Assembly (NCBI RefSeq): GCF_000143085.1
Contig: NC_014315.1
Span: 2,448,001 to 2,512,000, forward strand
From: Nitrosococcus watsonii C-113
Lineage (GTDB): Bacteria; Pseudomonadota; Gammaproteobacteria; Nitrosococcales; Nitrosococcaceae
DNA: 64,000 nucleotides
Reading direction: 5' to 3'
Shown: in pieces, positions 20,766-28,949 of the stretch
How positions within the stretch are numbered: position 1 is the first letter of the stretch
Layout: each line of letters starts with the position of its first letter
Notes under the pieces: model-generated
What the model was told of the DNA's origin: nothing
What the model saw: the letters and a program-made list of their open reading frames with translations, nothing else
The model's database searches: none
Translations under genes and position numbers: made by a program

Positions 20766-21680
20766 ATGAAAAAAATAGCGCTATGGTTTTCATTAATCCT
20801 GGGAGGTATTACGAGTGCTAGCGGTGATGCTCCCAATCCAGGGGAAAACAACAGGGACAATAAGACTGAGCCAGCACAGTATCATCGCATTATTTCCCTT
20901 GCACCCAGCATTACGGAAACTCTATTTGCGCTAGGGCTAGGAGAGCAAGTGGTGGGGGTTACCCGTTACTGTAATTATCCGCCAAAAGCACTAGCAAAAC
21001 CGAAGGTAGGTGGATACTTGGACCCTCATCTTGAGGCCATCATCGCCCTCAAGCCAGATCTGGTGATTACCTTTCCTGGCCATCAAACTCTCACACCAAG
21101 ACTGGAGCAGCTTGGCATTTCTACCTTGCAAGTACAGCACCAAAAGCTGAAAGATATTCTGGCCTCCATCCGTATTATTGGGGTGGCGGCAGGTAAAGAA
21201 GTCGCAGCGAGGACTTTACTAGCTAATCTCAGATCGCGGATGGATGCCATAAAAGCTAAAACAGCCCATCTGCCCCGACCACGAGTCCTGGTAGTCATGG
21301 GTCATCCGCCAAACCCACTAAGAGAAATTTTTGTTGCGGGGGCAGCAGACCCCTATGATGAGATGATTCGTATTGCAGGGGGGATTAACGCCTATCAAGG
21401 GCACCTTATCCGGGTACCCCCCCTCTCTGCCGAGGGCATTATGCATCTTGATCCCGAGGTGATCATTGATCTGATATCTGAGCAAACGGCGCCTCAGAAT
21501 TTAGATGATACTGCCCTTTTACAAGATTGGGCCGGACTCTCCACCGTAACCGCTGTCAAAACCGGCCGCGTCCACTTCTTTGCCGATGATTTTGATACCG
21601 TACCCGGCCCTCGTTTTATCCGTACCCTAGAAAAAATGGCCCGAGCTATTCACCCCGAACTCAACTGGGCTGAACCATGA
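20766..21680 (+). CDS. BtuF-type ABC transporter substrate-binding protein
   Basis: A periplasmic binding protein of the BtuF/FepB fold (304 aa). A signal peptide spans about 1-20 (MKKIALWFSLILGG). RIISLAPSITETLFALGLGEQVVGVT is the signature start of the mature protein, followed by KPKVGGYLDPHLEAIIALKPDLVI. The likely cargo is cobalamin or a cobamide; iron-siderophores are possible, since this family shares the fold. I start at ATG 20766 rather than the in-frame start at 20748 inside glcF. Its stop overlaps the ATPase gene (ATGA). Confidence 0.86.
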   Translation: MKKIALWFSLILGGITSASGDAPNPGENNRDNKTEPAQYHRIISLAPSITETLFALGLGEQVVGVTRYCNYPPKALAKPKVGGYLDPHLEAIIALKPDLVITFPGHQTLTPRLEQLGISTLQVQHQKLKDILASIRIIGVAAGKEVAARTLLANLRSRMDAIKAKTAHLPRPRVLVVMGHPPNPLREIFVAGAADPYDEMIRIAGGINAYQGHLIRVPPLSAEGIMHLDPEVIIDLISEQTAPQNLDDTALLQDWAGLSTVTAVKTGRVHFFADDFDTVPGPRFIRTLEKMARAIHPELNWAEP

Positions 21681-22459
21681 GCGATACTGCTCTCGAAATC
21701 GAGGATCTTTTCTTGTGTCTCAATGGAAAAACTATCCTCCAGGACATTTCCCTAACCATCGCCCAAGGAGAGCGGCTTGCTATCGTCGGCCCCAATGGAG
21801 CAGGCAAAACCACCTTCCTTAAATGCCTGCTCCGCCTCTTCCACGGTAGTGGGAGCATTCAACTATTAGGCCGGAAAATTGCCAGCTACAGTCAAAAAGA
21901 ATTGGCCCGGACCCTGGCCTATGTTCCTCAATTAGATGGCCAAAGTATCCCATTTACGGTGAAAGAATTTGTCCTGATGGGACGCTATCCTCACCTGAGT
22001 TCCTTTTCCATTTTAAGCCCTGAAGACTACCGAATCGCCGACTGGGCCCTTGCGCTCACCGGAATTCGCCCTCTGATGGATCGCCTTCTGGATACTTTAA
22101 GTGCCGGCGAACGGCAAAAAGTACTTATTGCCGCCAGTTTGGTTCAAGGAAGCACTATCCTTCTCCTGGACGAACCCATGGCTTTCCTTGATCCCAGGCA
22201 CCAGGTAGAAATCCAGTGCCTGTTAGATCAACTCAACCGTGAGTATGGCATCACCCTTCTTACTGTCACGCACGATATCAATGCTGCCATCGCCTATAGC
22301 AGCCGCATTATCGCCCTTAAGGATGGCACCTTAGTTTTCAATGGGACCCCAGAGGCGTTTGCGGATAACCAAGTACTGGAAATTATTTACCAGCAACGTT
22401 TTCTGTTTACGCCTCACCCACAAACGGGACATCCCATTGCCATAGCTCAAAGCCAATAG
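21677..22459 (+). CDS. BtuD/FecE-type ABC transporter ATP-binding protein
   Basis: The 260-residue ATPase drives the importer encoded on each side. Walker A is GPNGAGKTT, the signature loop is LSAGERQKVLIA (Ala in place of the first Gly of LSGGE), Walker B is ILLLDEPMAFLD and the switch His is in VTHD. The ATG overlaps the binding-protein gene by four bases and the permease ATG follows the stop directly, so the three genes form one operon. The Q-loop is in YVPQ. Cargo is assigned only by family (vitamin B12 or siderophore class). Confidence 0.9.
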   Translation: MSDTALEIEDLFLCLNGKTILQDISLTIAQGERLAIVGPNGAGKTTFLKCLLRLFHGSGSIQLLGRKIASYSQKELARTLAYVPQLDGQSIPFTVKEFVLMGRYPHLSSFSILSPEDYRIADWALALTGIRPLMDRLLDTLSAGERQKVLIAASLVQGSTILLLDEPMAFLDPRHQVEIQCLLDQLNREYGITLLTVTHDINAAIAYSSRIIALKDGTLVFNGTPEAFADNQVLEIIYQQRFLFTPHPQTGHPIAIAQSQ

Positions 22460-23455
22460 ATGAAACCTGTTGTCACCTTAGGCCTGCTCGCATTATTGGC
22501 AATCGGCGTACTTAGCATCGCTCCCTTTTTGGGCTTACATCCCATCCCTGTTAAAGCCATTCTTGAATCTACGGCAGACAACGTAGAGGCGGAAATTTTC
22601 TGGAATCTGCGAGTACCGCGAGTAATGGCTGCCTTTCTAGCTGGCGCGGGCCTCGCCGTCAGTGGCATGAGTTTTCAGGCCCTGTTTCGTAATCCCTTAG
22701 CCACCCCCTTTACCCTAGGAGTCGCGAGCGGAGCCGCTCTGGGCGCAGCCCTCTATCTACGTTTGGGTCTAAGCTTCGCCCTATTGAGTATTTCAGGCTT
22801 GACGCTATCCGCATTCGCCGGCGCACTGGGGGCAATTCTGCTCGTCTACGGTCTCACCCGAGTAAGCCGGGGTTTCTCCGCTACTAGTATCCTTCTCGCT
22901 GGCGTAGCGATTAGCTTCTTTTTCTCCAGCCTTATCCTTTTTATTCAGTATCTGAGTGATTTCACCCAATCTTTCCATATTCTTCGCTGGTTAATGGGAA
23001 GCCTCAGCATTATAGGTATTGAGGCCGTCTTTGAAATACTGCCTTTTGTCATCGGCGGCACCTTTGCTATCTTATTTCTCAGCCAGGAACTCAATCTCTT
23101 GGCTACAGGAGAACTCCTTGCCGCCAGCCGGGGCCTCAATGTCCGCGGAATACGTAGTCTGCTGTTTTTCGTGACTTCTCTCACAGTAGGAGGGATCGTT
23201 GCTATCTGCGGCCCCATCGGGTTCGTAGGGATGATGGTTCCCCATATCTGCCGCCTATTGGTAGGCGCCGATCACCGCCTTTTAGCGCCCGCCACCGTGC
23301 TTTTTGGAGGAAGTTTTCTCGTCCTATGCGATACTTTGGCTCGTAATTTGATTGCTCCGGCAGAAATTCCGGTAGGCGTTATTACCGCCCTCCTCGGCGG
23401 GCCTTTTTTTATGTGGCTGTTACTAAGGCAGACCTTGGAAAAAGGTATCATTTAA
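22460..23455 (+). CDS. BtuC/FecCD-type ABC transporter permease
   Basis: A 331-residue inner-membrane protein with about nine or ten hydrophobic helices. Family motifs are LRVPRVMAAFLAGAGLAVSGMSFQ, FRNPLATPFTLGVASGAALGA and GPIGFVGMMVPHICRLLVGADHR near the C terminus, the loop that meets the ATPase. It starts at the base after the ATPase stop. With the two genes before it, it makes a complete BtuF-BtuD-BtuC-like importer. An outer-membrane TonB receptor is not present in the window, and no cobalamin riboswitch is apparent upstream. Confidence 0.91.
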   Translation: MKPVVTLGLLALLAIGVLSIAPFLGLHPIPVKAILESTADNVEAEIFWNLRVPRVMAAFLAGAGLAVSGMSFQALFRNPLATPFTLGVASGAALGAALYLRLGLSFALLSISGLTLSAFAGALGAILLVYGLTRVSRGFSATSILLAGVAISFFFSSLILFIQYLSDFTQSFHILRWLMGSLSIIGIEAVFEILPFVIGGTFAILFLSQELNLLATGELLAASRGLNVRGIRSLLFFVTSLTVGGIVAICGPIGFVGMMVPHICRLLVGADHRLLAPATVLFGGSFLVLCDTLARNLIAPAEIPVGVITALLGGPFFMWLLLRQTLEKGII

Positions 23456-23489
23456 GATAAGCATTGATGATTATATCGGGAGATCCCCT

Positions 23490-23771
23490 ATGAAAGCCGT
23501 CTGGAAAGGTGCCGTATTAGCCGAAAGCGAAAAAACCGCAGTGGTGGAAAATAACCATTATTTTCCACCGGATTCTATCAGCAAAGAGTATTTTCGCAGC
23601 AGCAATACGCACACGATTTGCCCGTGGAAAGGGGAAGCCAGCTATTATCATATTATCGTTGGCAACCAGCTTAATGCTGATGCCGCTTGGTATTACCCAG
23701 CGCCGAAACAAGCAGCAGCGCACATTAAAAATTACCTGGCTTTCTGGCACGACGTAGAAGTCAGCGAATAA
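23490..23771 (+). CDS. DUF427 family protein
   Basis: This 93-residue protein matches the small DUF427 beta-barrel family. The recognisable parts are MKAVWKGAVLAES, NHYFPPDSI, the core STxTxCPWKG-like motif (here THTICPWKGEASYY) and WYYPAPKQAA. The molecular role of the family is unknown. It starts with ATG 34 bases after the permease and may be read through from that operon. Ferredoxin-NADP reductase follows about 100 bases later. Confidence 0.88.
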   Translation: MKAVWKGAVLAESEKTAVVENNHYFPPDSISKEYFRSSNTHTICPWKGEASYYHIIVGNQLNADAAWYYPAPKQAAAHIKNYLAFWHDVEVSE

Positions 23772-23874
23772 AACACAGACCGCTCTTTTAGCCCATAGCC
23801 GCACGGCTATTCTGTCGACAACGGCAGCCTTCAAGAGATTGAACTTGATAGTATTGGGGGTAATAATAGGTACT

Positions 23875-24651
23875 ATGTCTACACCAACCGCAGAAACCTT
23901 GGTAGATCCCAGTAAATGGGTTGAAGGCCGAGTCATCGCTAATCGCCACTGGACCCAACAGCTTTATTCTCTCCAGGTGGAGGCCCAAATAAACGCCTTT
24001 GAGGCCGGACAATTTGGCCGCCTAGGTTTGATCATTGACGATGAATTGGTAGCACGGTCCTATTCTTTTGTTAACACGCCCCAAGAAGCCCGTTTGGAAT
24101 TTTATTCCATTACGGTTCCAAATGGCCCCCTATCAAACCGTCTCGCTCAATTAGAGCCGGACGATACCGTTTGGGTCTTTCGTAAAGCCGCTGGGTTTCT
24201 GACGCTTTCCCAAATCCAGACCGCCAATAATCTCTGGATGCTATCAACGGGAACGGCGATTGGACCCTTTCTATCCATTCTCAAAACCCAGGAGCCCTGG
24301 CAACGCTTTTCTCGGATTATTTTAGTCCATTCCGTACGCACGGCTGAGGAACTCGTCTATCAGGATCTTATTCAGAACCTTCACGACCAGCATCCCCAGC
24401 AATTTACCATGATCCCCCTCGTCAGCCGGGAAGATCATAAAGGCGCTATCCGTGGGCGTATTACCGCAGCTATTGCTGATGGCCGTATGGCAGAGCGCAC
24501 AGGACTCACTATTGAGGCAAAGTCATCCCAGGTGATGATCTGCGGCAATCCAGATATGGTCCGGGATGCCACAGCCTTACTCAAAGAGCGGGGCCTTAAG
24601 GAGAATCGCCGACGGGACCCTGGGCAAATCTCTGTAGAAAGGTATTGGTAG
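23875..24651 (+). CDS. fpr: Ferredoxin--NADP reductase
   Basis: Fpr moves electrons between NADPH and ferredoxin or flavodoxin. The FAD site RSYSFVN, the phosphate loop TGTAIGPFLSIL, the CGNPDMVRD motif and the C-terminal aromatic end (VERYW) are all present. I start at ATG 23875 (258 aa), preceded by AGG four bases away; a TTG at 23839 would add twelve hydrophobic residues without homology. E. coli Fpr has 248 residues. It is the last plus-strand gene before a convergent small membrane protein. Confidence 0.94.
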   Translation: MSTPTAETLVDPSKWVEGRVIANRHWTQQLYSLQVEAQINAFEAGQFGRLGLIIDDELVARSYSFVNTPQEARLEFYSITVPNGPLSNRLAQLEPDDTVWVFRKAAGFLTLSQIQTANNLWMLSTGTAIGPFLSILKTQEPWQRFSRIILVHSVRTAEELVYQDLIQNLHDQHPQQFTMIPLVSREDHKGAIRGRITAAIADGRMAERTGLTIEAKSSQVMICGNPDMVRDATALLKERGLKENRRRDPGQISVERYW

Positions 24652-24666
24652 CCTTCTGGATGGCTC

Positions 24667-24858
24667 TTAAGCAATCGCGAGCAGCAGTATCACAAATAGC
24701 ACAACGAAGGCAAGAGGAAGCAAAAATCCTCGCCAATCCTTCTCCTCTGCCTGCTTTCCGTATTGTAAGGCGGCCCTAATCCCTGGCCGAAACCACAAAA
24801 TGACCAAGATCGCTATTACGCCAACCAAAACCATTTCCCAGGTACTCATCTCTCCCAT
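24667..24858 (-). CDS. Small two-helix membrane protein of unknown function
   Basis: A 63-residue protein with hydrophobic segments at about 7-23 and 45-62 and a basic/acidic loop between (PGIRAALQYGKQAEEKDWRG). I start at ATG 24858 because GGAGG lies nine bases upstream; an ATG three codons on (24849) and a TTG at 24876 are alternatives. I do not recognise the family. It is convergent with fpr, fifteen bases away, and has its own upstream region. Confidence 0.65.
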   Translation of the reverse strand: MGEMSTWEMVLVGVIAILVILWFRPGIRAALQYGKQAEEKDWRGFLLPLAFVVLFVILLLAIA

Positions 24859-25153
24859 CACCTTCTTCCTCCACAATAAGGCTTATTACTCTCCTGCTTA
24901 CAACCGCACAAATAAACTCGGTCCCTGTATGAGAACCATCGCCAAAGGATGGAGCGTTTGATTGGCCACCAATATACACCCCTAAGATCATCTACTATGA
25001 GAATTCTCCTAGGCTCCTCCAGCAGCATGAAGTTTAAGTCCTACACCTTATTCGACTCATATAAAGAACTCAATATGCTAAATTCATAGCAGCGACGAGT
25101 AAAATCTAAAACTATTCCCCCCTACTGACGGTGAAAGCCGCAGTCATAAAAGC
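24859..25153. other. Non-coding region between divergent genes
   Basis: About 295 bases separate the small membrane protein gene from the YqeC-like gene. It should carry both promoters. I see no gene, repeat or clear promoter in it. Confidence 0.5.
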
Positions 25154-25924
25154 ATGATAACCAGCGAATCTAACTCATTGTTAAATGCCCTAGATATTGA
25201 GCGCGGCATCGTTTGTTTAACGGGCGCGGGAGGCAAACGAACTATTCTCTATCGCTTAGCGACGCTCCATCCAGGCCGGGTAGGAATTACTTCCACCACC
25301 CCTATCCCACCCTTCCCAGACAAAATTTCTGCCTATCAGGTCATTACCGAAGAAAAACTACTGTTTACCTTGGTAAGTACGGCAGCCACGACCCACCGGC
25401 TGATTGCTTATACTCAACCCTCTGTGAAAAAGGGATACTTAGCCGGTATCTCTCCCTCTCTAGTAGCAATGATCCATCGTCAGGCAGGTTTTGATATCAG
25501 TTTAGTGAATGCTGATACAGCGCAGGGCCGTTGGATTAAAGTTCCAAATATGGAAAAAAGGGCGATCCCGGAACAAGCAACCCATGTAATTCCTGTGCTT
25601 TCCGCACTTGCCCTTGGCCAACCTTTGTCTGAAAATATCGCCTGTCAAGCGGAAAGAATTCAAACTATTATCAGAATTAAAGTGGGCGAAATCCTAAAAC
25701 CCGTCCATCTGGCAAGACTCTTAGCCAGCTCCGCAGAGAAACTAAAAAGGGGAAGAAAAATTAAAATTATTCCCCTCATCAATATGATCGATGATCCAAT
25801 AAGGGAAACACAAGGGACGGCAGCGGCGAAGTTGGCCCTAAGCCTCACAGATCATTTTGACCGAATAGTACTTACCCGTATGAATTGCCCTAACCCCTTA
25901 ATAAGAGTGGTACACCGGCACTAA
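25154..25924 (+). CDS. YqeC-like protein (selenium-dependent molybdenum hydroxylase accessory family)
   Basis: The 256-residue protein begins with a P-loop-like LTGAGGKRTILYRLA and continues with TSTTPIPPF, IAYTQPSVKKGYLAGISPSLV and a C-terminal GTAAAKLALSLTDHFDRIVLT, which resembles YqeC proteins. YqeC is linked by genome studies to maturation of selenium-dependent molybdenum hydroxylases. Here the P-loop has Arg where the family usually has Thr after the Lys (GAGGKT), so nucleotide binding may differ. The usual neighbours (yqeB, selD, xdh-type hydroxylase, mobA-like) are absent. It is monocistronic and convergent with pomB, eight bases away. Confidence 0.65.
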   Translation: MITSESNSLLNALDIERGIVCLTGAGGKRTILYRLATLHPGRVGITSTTPIPPFPDKISAYQVITEEKLLFTLVSTAATTHRLIAYTQPSVKKGYLAGISPSLVAMIHRQAGFDISLVNADTAQGRWIKVPNMEKRAIPEQATHVIPVLSALALGQPLSENIACQAERIQTIIRIKVGEILKPVHLARLLASSAEKLKRGRKIKIIPLINMIDDPIRETQGTAAAKLALSLTDHFDRIVLTRMNCPNPLIRVVHRH

Positions 25925-25932
25925 ACGATAGC

Positions 25933-26775
25933 TTAACTATCAAAATCCCGTATTGAGCGCCATGCGCCATCCTGCTCTTCGCCTGGAAGAACGGTAATTT
26001 CTATCCGCCGGTTACGAGCCCGGTTAGCTGCATTCTCATTAGGCGCAAGCGGCTGGGTATCGGCATAACCCTCAAGCACAAATCGTCCAGGAGAGATTTC
26101 ATGGGTAGCCAAGAGATAGTGAACCACAGAAACGGCCCGGGCGGTAGATAATTCCCAATTAGAGCGAAAGCGGGAAGTCTGAATAGGCCTATCATCCGTA
26201 TGCCCCGCCACGATAAGTTTACCCTCTATTTTTTTTAGAATAGCGCGAATCTTATCTAAAGCTGGTTTAAACTCCCGACTAAAAATGGCGCTCCCGGAAG
26301 GGAAAGAACCCTTTTCTTGAATACGAATAATGATTCGATCCTTGATGGTTTCTATAGTAATCAAACCCTCATCAATTTCATGCTGGAGCTTATCCTGAAG
26401 CTCAGCCACCTCTGCTTCCGTATCCTGGATAGGCGCATCAGAGAAATCCAGCGTTTGTTTGGTTTCATCAATGGTATCCTGGCGAATCTCATTCCAGGGA
26501 GTGGGGCGGGGACGGCCAGGGCTAAATTCCTGGGCGATAATACTCGTACCCTTAGGAGGCTCTTTGACTTTAATCTCCCGCTGCACCCCAAAGGCGAACT
26601 TCATGGAACCGGCAACCTGTTTGTATTTGAGTACATCCATCTCTGAAAAGGATAAAAGCAGCACAAAGAAGCTCATTAATAGCGACATCAAATCGGCTAG
26701 GGTAATGACCCATGCCGGCGCGCCCGTCCTCTCCTCCCGCGGTTCGTCCTCGGCAGTAGCCCAGTCCTGCTCCAT
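25933..26775 (-). CDS. pomB: Flagellar motor stator protein PomB (MotB family)
   Basis: PomB anchors the stator to peptidoglycan and carries the ion path. One membrane helix spans about 23-43 with Asp28 in TLADLMSLLMSFFVLLLSFSEMD; that text is close to Vibrio PomB rather than proton-type MotB. The C-terminal OmpA-like domain has VAGHTDDRPIQTSRFRSNWELS and a final NRRIEI strand. Its 280 residues are somewhat fewer than in Vibrio PomB. The ATG lies nine bases after pomA on the same strand. Sodium use is inferred from similarity only. Confidence 0.9.
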   Translation of the reverse strand: MEQDWATAEDEPREERTGAPAWVITLADLMSLLMSFFVLLLSFSEMDVLKYKQVAGSMKFAFGVQREIKVKEPPKGTSIIAQEFSPGRPRPTPWNEIRQDTIDETKQTLDFSDAPIQDTEAEVAELQDKLQHEIDEGLITIETIKDRIIIRIQEKGSFPSGSAIFSREFKPALDKIRAILKKIEGKLIVAGHTDDRPIQTSRFRSNWELSTARAVSVVHYLLATHEISPGRFVLEGYADTQPLAPNENAANRARNRRIEITVLPGEEQDGAWRSIRDFDS

Positions 26776-26784
26776 CGTTGTCGG

Positions 26785-27555
26785 CTACCTTCCCTTTTCT
26801 CCATAACCGTTATTACGTCTAGAGCCGGGCATAAAAGTCAGCAGTAATTCTTCCAATACCCGCGGATTATGGCCTTGCTGGATAGAAAGTATACTCTCAA
26901 TAATGATGGAGCGATTAAGCCGTTCTTCATTGCTCCGCAGAGCAAGTTTATCAGCAAAGGGGAGAGCCACCATATTGGCAATCATTGCCCCATAAAGGGT
27001 GGTCAGCAGTGCAACCGCCATAGCCGGACCAATTTTTTTTGGATCATCCATGGAAGAGAGCATTTGCACTAAGCCAATCAATGTACCAATCATTCCCATG
27101 GCCGGCGCCACATCGCCAATAGCCTTAAAAATTTTCTGCCCCAGTTCATGGCGGCTTAGAGTCTGCCGCAGATCAGTCATCAACACCCGGCGCACCATCT
27201 CGGGATCATGGCCATCGACCAGCAAGGTTACACCCTTTTTCATAAATTCATTTTTAATCTCCCAGCCCTCTAAAGCCAGCAGCCCCTCCTTCCTGGCGGT
27301 ACCGGCCATCTCCACTGCCTGCTTAATAATTCCTTCCGGCTTCTCGGTTTTATACATAAACGCCTTCATGGCAATCTTAAAAGATCCCAGAAACTGGCTG
27401 AGGGAGAATTTCATAAGCACCACGGCGGTGGTACCCCCTAATACAATTAAAAGGGAGGGCGGATTGAAAAAAACCAGAACGCTGGAGCCCAGTAAAATAG
27501 CCCCCCCCACAACCCCAAAGCTGCCAATTAAGCCAAGCAAGGTAGCTAAATCCAC
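26785..27555 (-). CDS. pomA: Flagellar motor stator protein PomA (MotA family)
   Basis: PomA is the four-helix ring subunit of the stator. It reads MDLATLLGLIGSFGVVGGAILLG, then VDGHDPEMVRRVL, GDVAPAMGMIGTLIGLVQMLSSMDDPKKIGPAMAVALLTTLYGA, which is the PomA pattern of sodium motors. The start is GTG with GGAG ten bases upstream (256 aa). No chemotaxis or flagellar structural gene adjoins the pair, so it is an isolated stator operon. Confidence 0.92.
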   Translation of the reverse strand: MDLATLLGLIGSFGVVGGAILLGSSVLVFFNPPSLLIVLGGTTAVVLMKFSLSQFLGSFKIAMKAFMYKTEKPEGIIKQAVEMAGTARKEGLLALEGWEIKNEFMKKGVTLLVDGHDPEMVRRVLMTDLRQTLSRHELGQKIFKAIGDVAPAMGMIGTLIGLVQMLSSMDDPKKIGPAMAVALLTTLYGAMIANMVALPFADKLALRSNEERLNRSIIIESILSIQQGHNPRVLEELLLTFMPGSRRNNGYGEKGR

Positions 27556-27864
27556 GCCGATATCTCTCCATTATTATTAAACGAGTAGAGCGAGAAAATG
27601 CCCGCATAACCCAAGAGAAGTATCGACCAAGATCGTAAAATTCTTAACCTAACTCAATAACAACTAGCTCTTTGTAGTTAAGAGAAAAAGTTTACTAAAA
27701 TCCAACGCAGCACTAATATAGCCATCTTATTCAATCCCCACACCGATCTTCATTAGTTGCATAAGCAGGAAAAATAGATTACTAATAATTATCTAAACTA
27801 TAGAAGAATCGCTTAGAATATAAAGATAACGATTTAAGTAAACCCAAAAAACCAGGAGATTTCC
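27556..27864. other. A+T-rich non-coding region between divergent genes
   Basis: About 310 bases separate pomA and the 83-aa gene. Short mutually exclusive inverted repeats occur near 27661-27685 (AACTA with TAGTT, CTCTT with AAGAG). It should hold both promoters; none is convincing by eye. Confidence 0.45.
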
Positions 27865-28116
27865 ATGAGTATTGACGAATACTTGAAAAGCACCCCTAAA
27901 TTAGCGCAGCTCTGTAGCCAGAATGGGTGGATAGATAATGAAACTCTGCACTACGAGCTCATGGAACAAGCTGACGATCACGCCATCGTTAATGTGACTT
28001 TTGACGAAGTCGTTATGGAGGGTTCTGGCTGTGTCGCCGGTCGAGTTCCCTGTTATGGGAAAATACGGTTAGTACTTAACCCTAGCGGTCAAATAGAAAA
28101 TAGCGAATTCGTATAG
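27865..28116 (+). CDS. Hypothetical 83-residue soluble protein
   Basis: I do not recognise this protein. It has a good ribosome site (AGGAG seven bases before ATG), an acidic composition, no membrane segment and two cysteines close together in SGCVAGRVPCYGK. A helical N-terminal part (1-35) is followed by strands (40-83). It is monocistronic, with its own upstream region and a strong stem-loop after the stop, which argues that it is a real, separately controlled gene. No function can be inferred from its neighbours. Confidence 0.72.
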   Translation: MSIDEYLKSTPKLAQLCSQNGWIDNETLHYELMEQADDHAIVNVTFDEVVMEGSGCVAGRVPCYGKIRLVLNPSGQIENSEFV

Positions 28117-28499
28117 CAAATTAATAGTTAGTGGTAGTCATCATAGGTTTTGACTACCACTGCCCTTCTTACGTAGATAAATCTGCCGTAATCATAATTC
28201 AATCCGAAGCCAGAGCAATTCAAGCAATCTCGCTAGCTACTATAATATGAATGAGCGAGCCAAACCGGCGCAGTGATGAGATTGCCGTCTACATGAGCTT
28301 GCTCCCAACTCCTAGTTTAAGCAACCACCCTCCTGCAAGAGCTATACTGAGCCTGTCCTAGGATAGGCCCGCAGATTTTTCCTTTAAGCACTCCAGCAGC
28401 CACCCAAAGCTATGTTCCATGGTAGATCAAGGTAAGAAGTTTATTGGCGTTTATCTCAGTTTTATACTAGACTTTAACAACCTTTTAAGGAGGGAGTTA
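28117..28499. other. Non-coding region before the cupin gene
   Basis: It begins with the terminator at 28130-28161. A second hairpin, GCCTGTC (28351-28357) with GATAGGC (28362-28368), is followed within ten bases by TTTTT and could be another terminator or part of a leader. Nothing else stands out; the cupin promoter should lie here. Confidence 0.45.
28130..28161 (+). terminator. Stem-loop after the 83-residue gene
   Basis: AGTGGTAGTCA (28130-28140) pairs perfectly with TGACTACCACT (28151-28161), eleven base pairs around a ten-base loop, fourteen bases after the stop. A pyrimidine-rich stretch (GCCCTTCTT) follows rather than a pure U-tract. Confidence 0.6.
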
Positions 28500-28892
28500 A
28501 TGGCGCCCATGCAAATTCGATTCTTCTTTTGCTCTACTGCCGCAATTTTTCTGCTTTCCAGTGTCTGCTCGCTTGCTATTGCTACCCAGGATCAGGAAAA
28601 ACCTTCTCTCGCTTCCTTGTTGGAAGAAACGGTAACGTTTCCAACAAAAGAGGTCAAAGTCATCGTTCACCGTACCCAGTTTCCGGCTAGCTTCAAGACT
28701 CCGGAGCATACCCATAAGGGCCCGGGACCACGTTATGTCATCAAGGGCACGGTAAAAATCACAGAGGGAGGAAAAACCCATACCTATCAAGCAGGCCAGG
28801 CGTTCTGGGAGTCCGGGCACCCGATGACCCTTGAAAATATTGGCGCGGAAGAGGCTGAAGTGGTTGGCTTTGAACTCATTCCCATTGAATAA
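28500..28892 (+). CDS. Secreted cupin-domain protein
   Basis: A 130-residue protein with a signal peptide (about 1-26, MAPMQIRFFFCSTAAIFLLS to a site near CSLAIA) and one cupin barrel. Metal-ligand candidates are His in PEHTHKGPGPRYVIKG and the later GQAFWESGHPMTLENIG. The ATG at 28500 has an excellent AAGGAGGG site five bases upstream; an upstream frame to 28419 is ignored for that reason. Role is unknown; periplasmic cupins of this size bind small ligands or metals. It is convergent with the treS fusion. Confidence 0.85.
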   Translation: MAPMQIRFFFCSTAAIFLLSSVCSLAIATQDQEKPSLASLLEETVTFPTKEVKVIVHRTQFPASFKTPEHTHKGPGPRYVIKGTVKITEGGKTHTYQAGQAFWESGHPMTLENIGAEEAEVVGFELIPIE

Positions 28893-28909
28893 ATAAGCCC
28901 TTAAAGCTA

Positions 28910-28949
28910 AGGACAAGTCTGGGAAACAGCTACTACCCCTGCTTGTCCT
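28910..28949. terminator. Possible convergent terminator between cupin and treS genes
   Basis: AGGACAAG (28910-28917) pairs with CTTGTCCT (28942-28949). The loop is 24 bases and the right arm lies within the end of the treS gene, so the assignment is weak. Confidence 0.3.
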
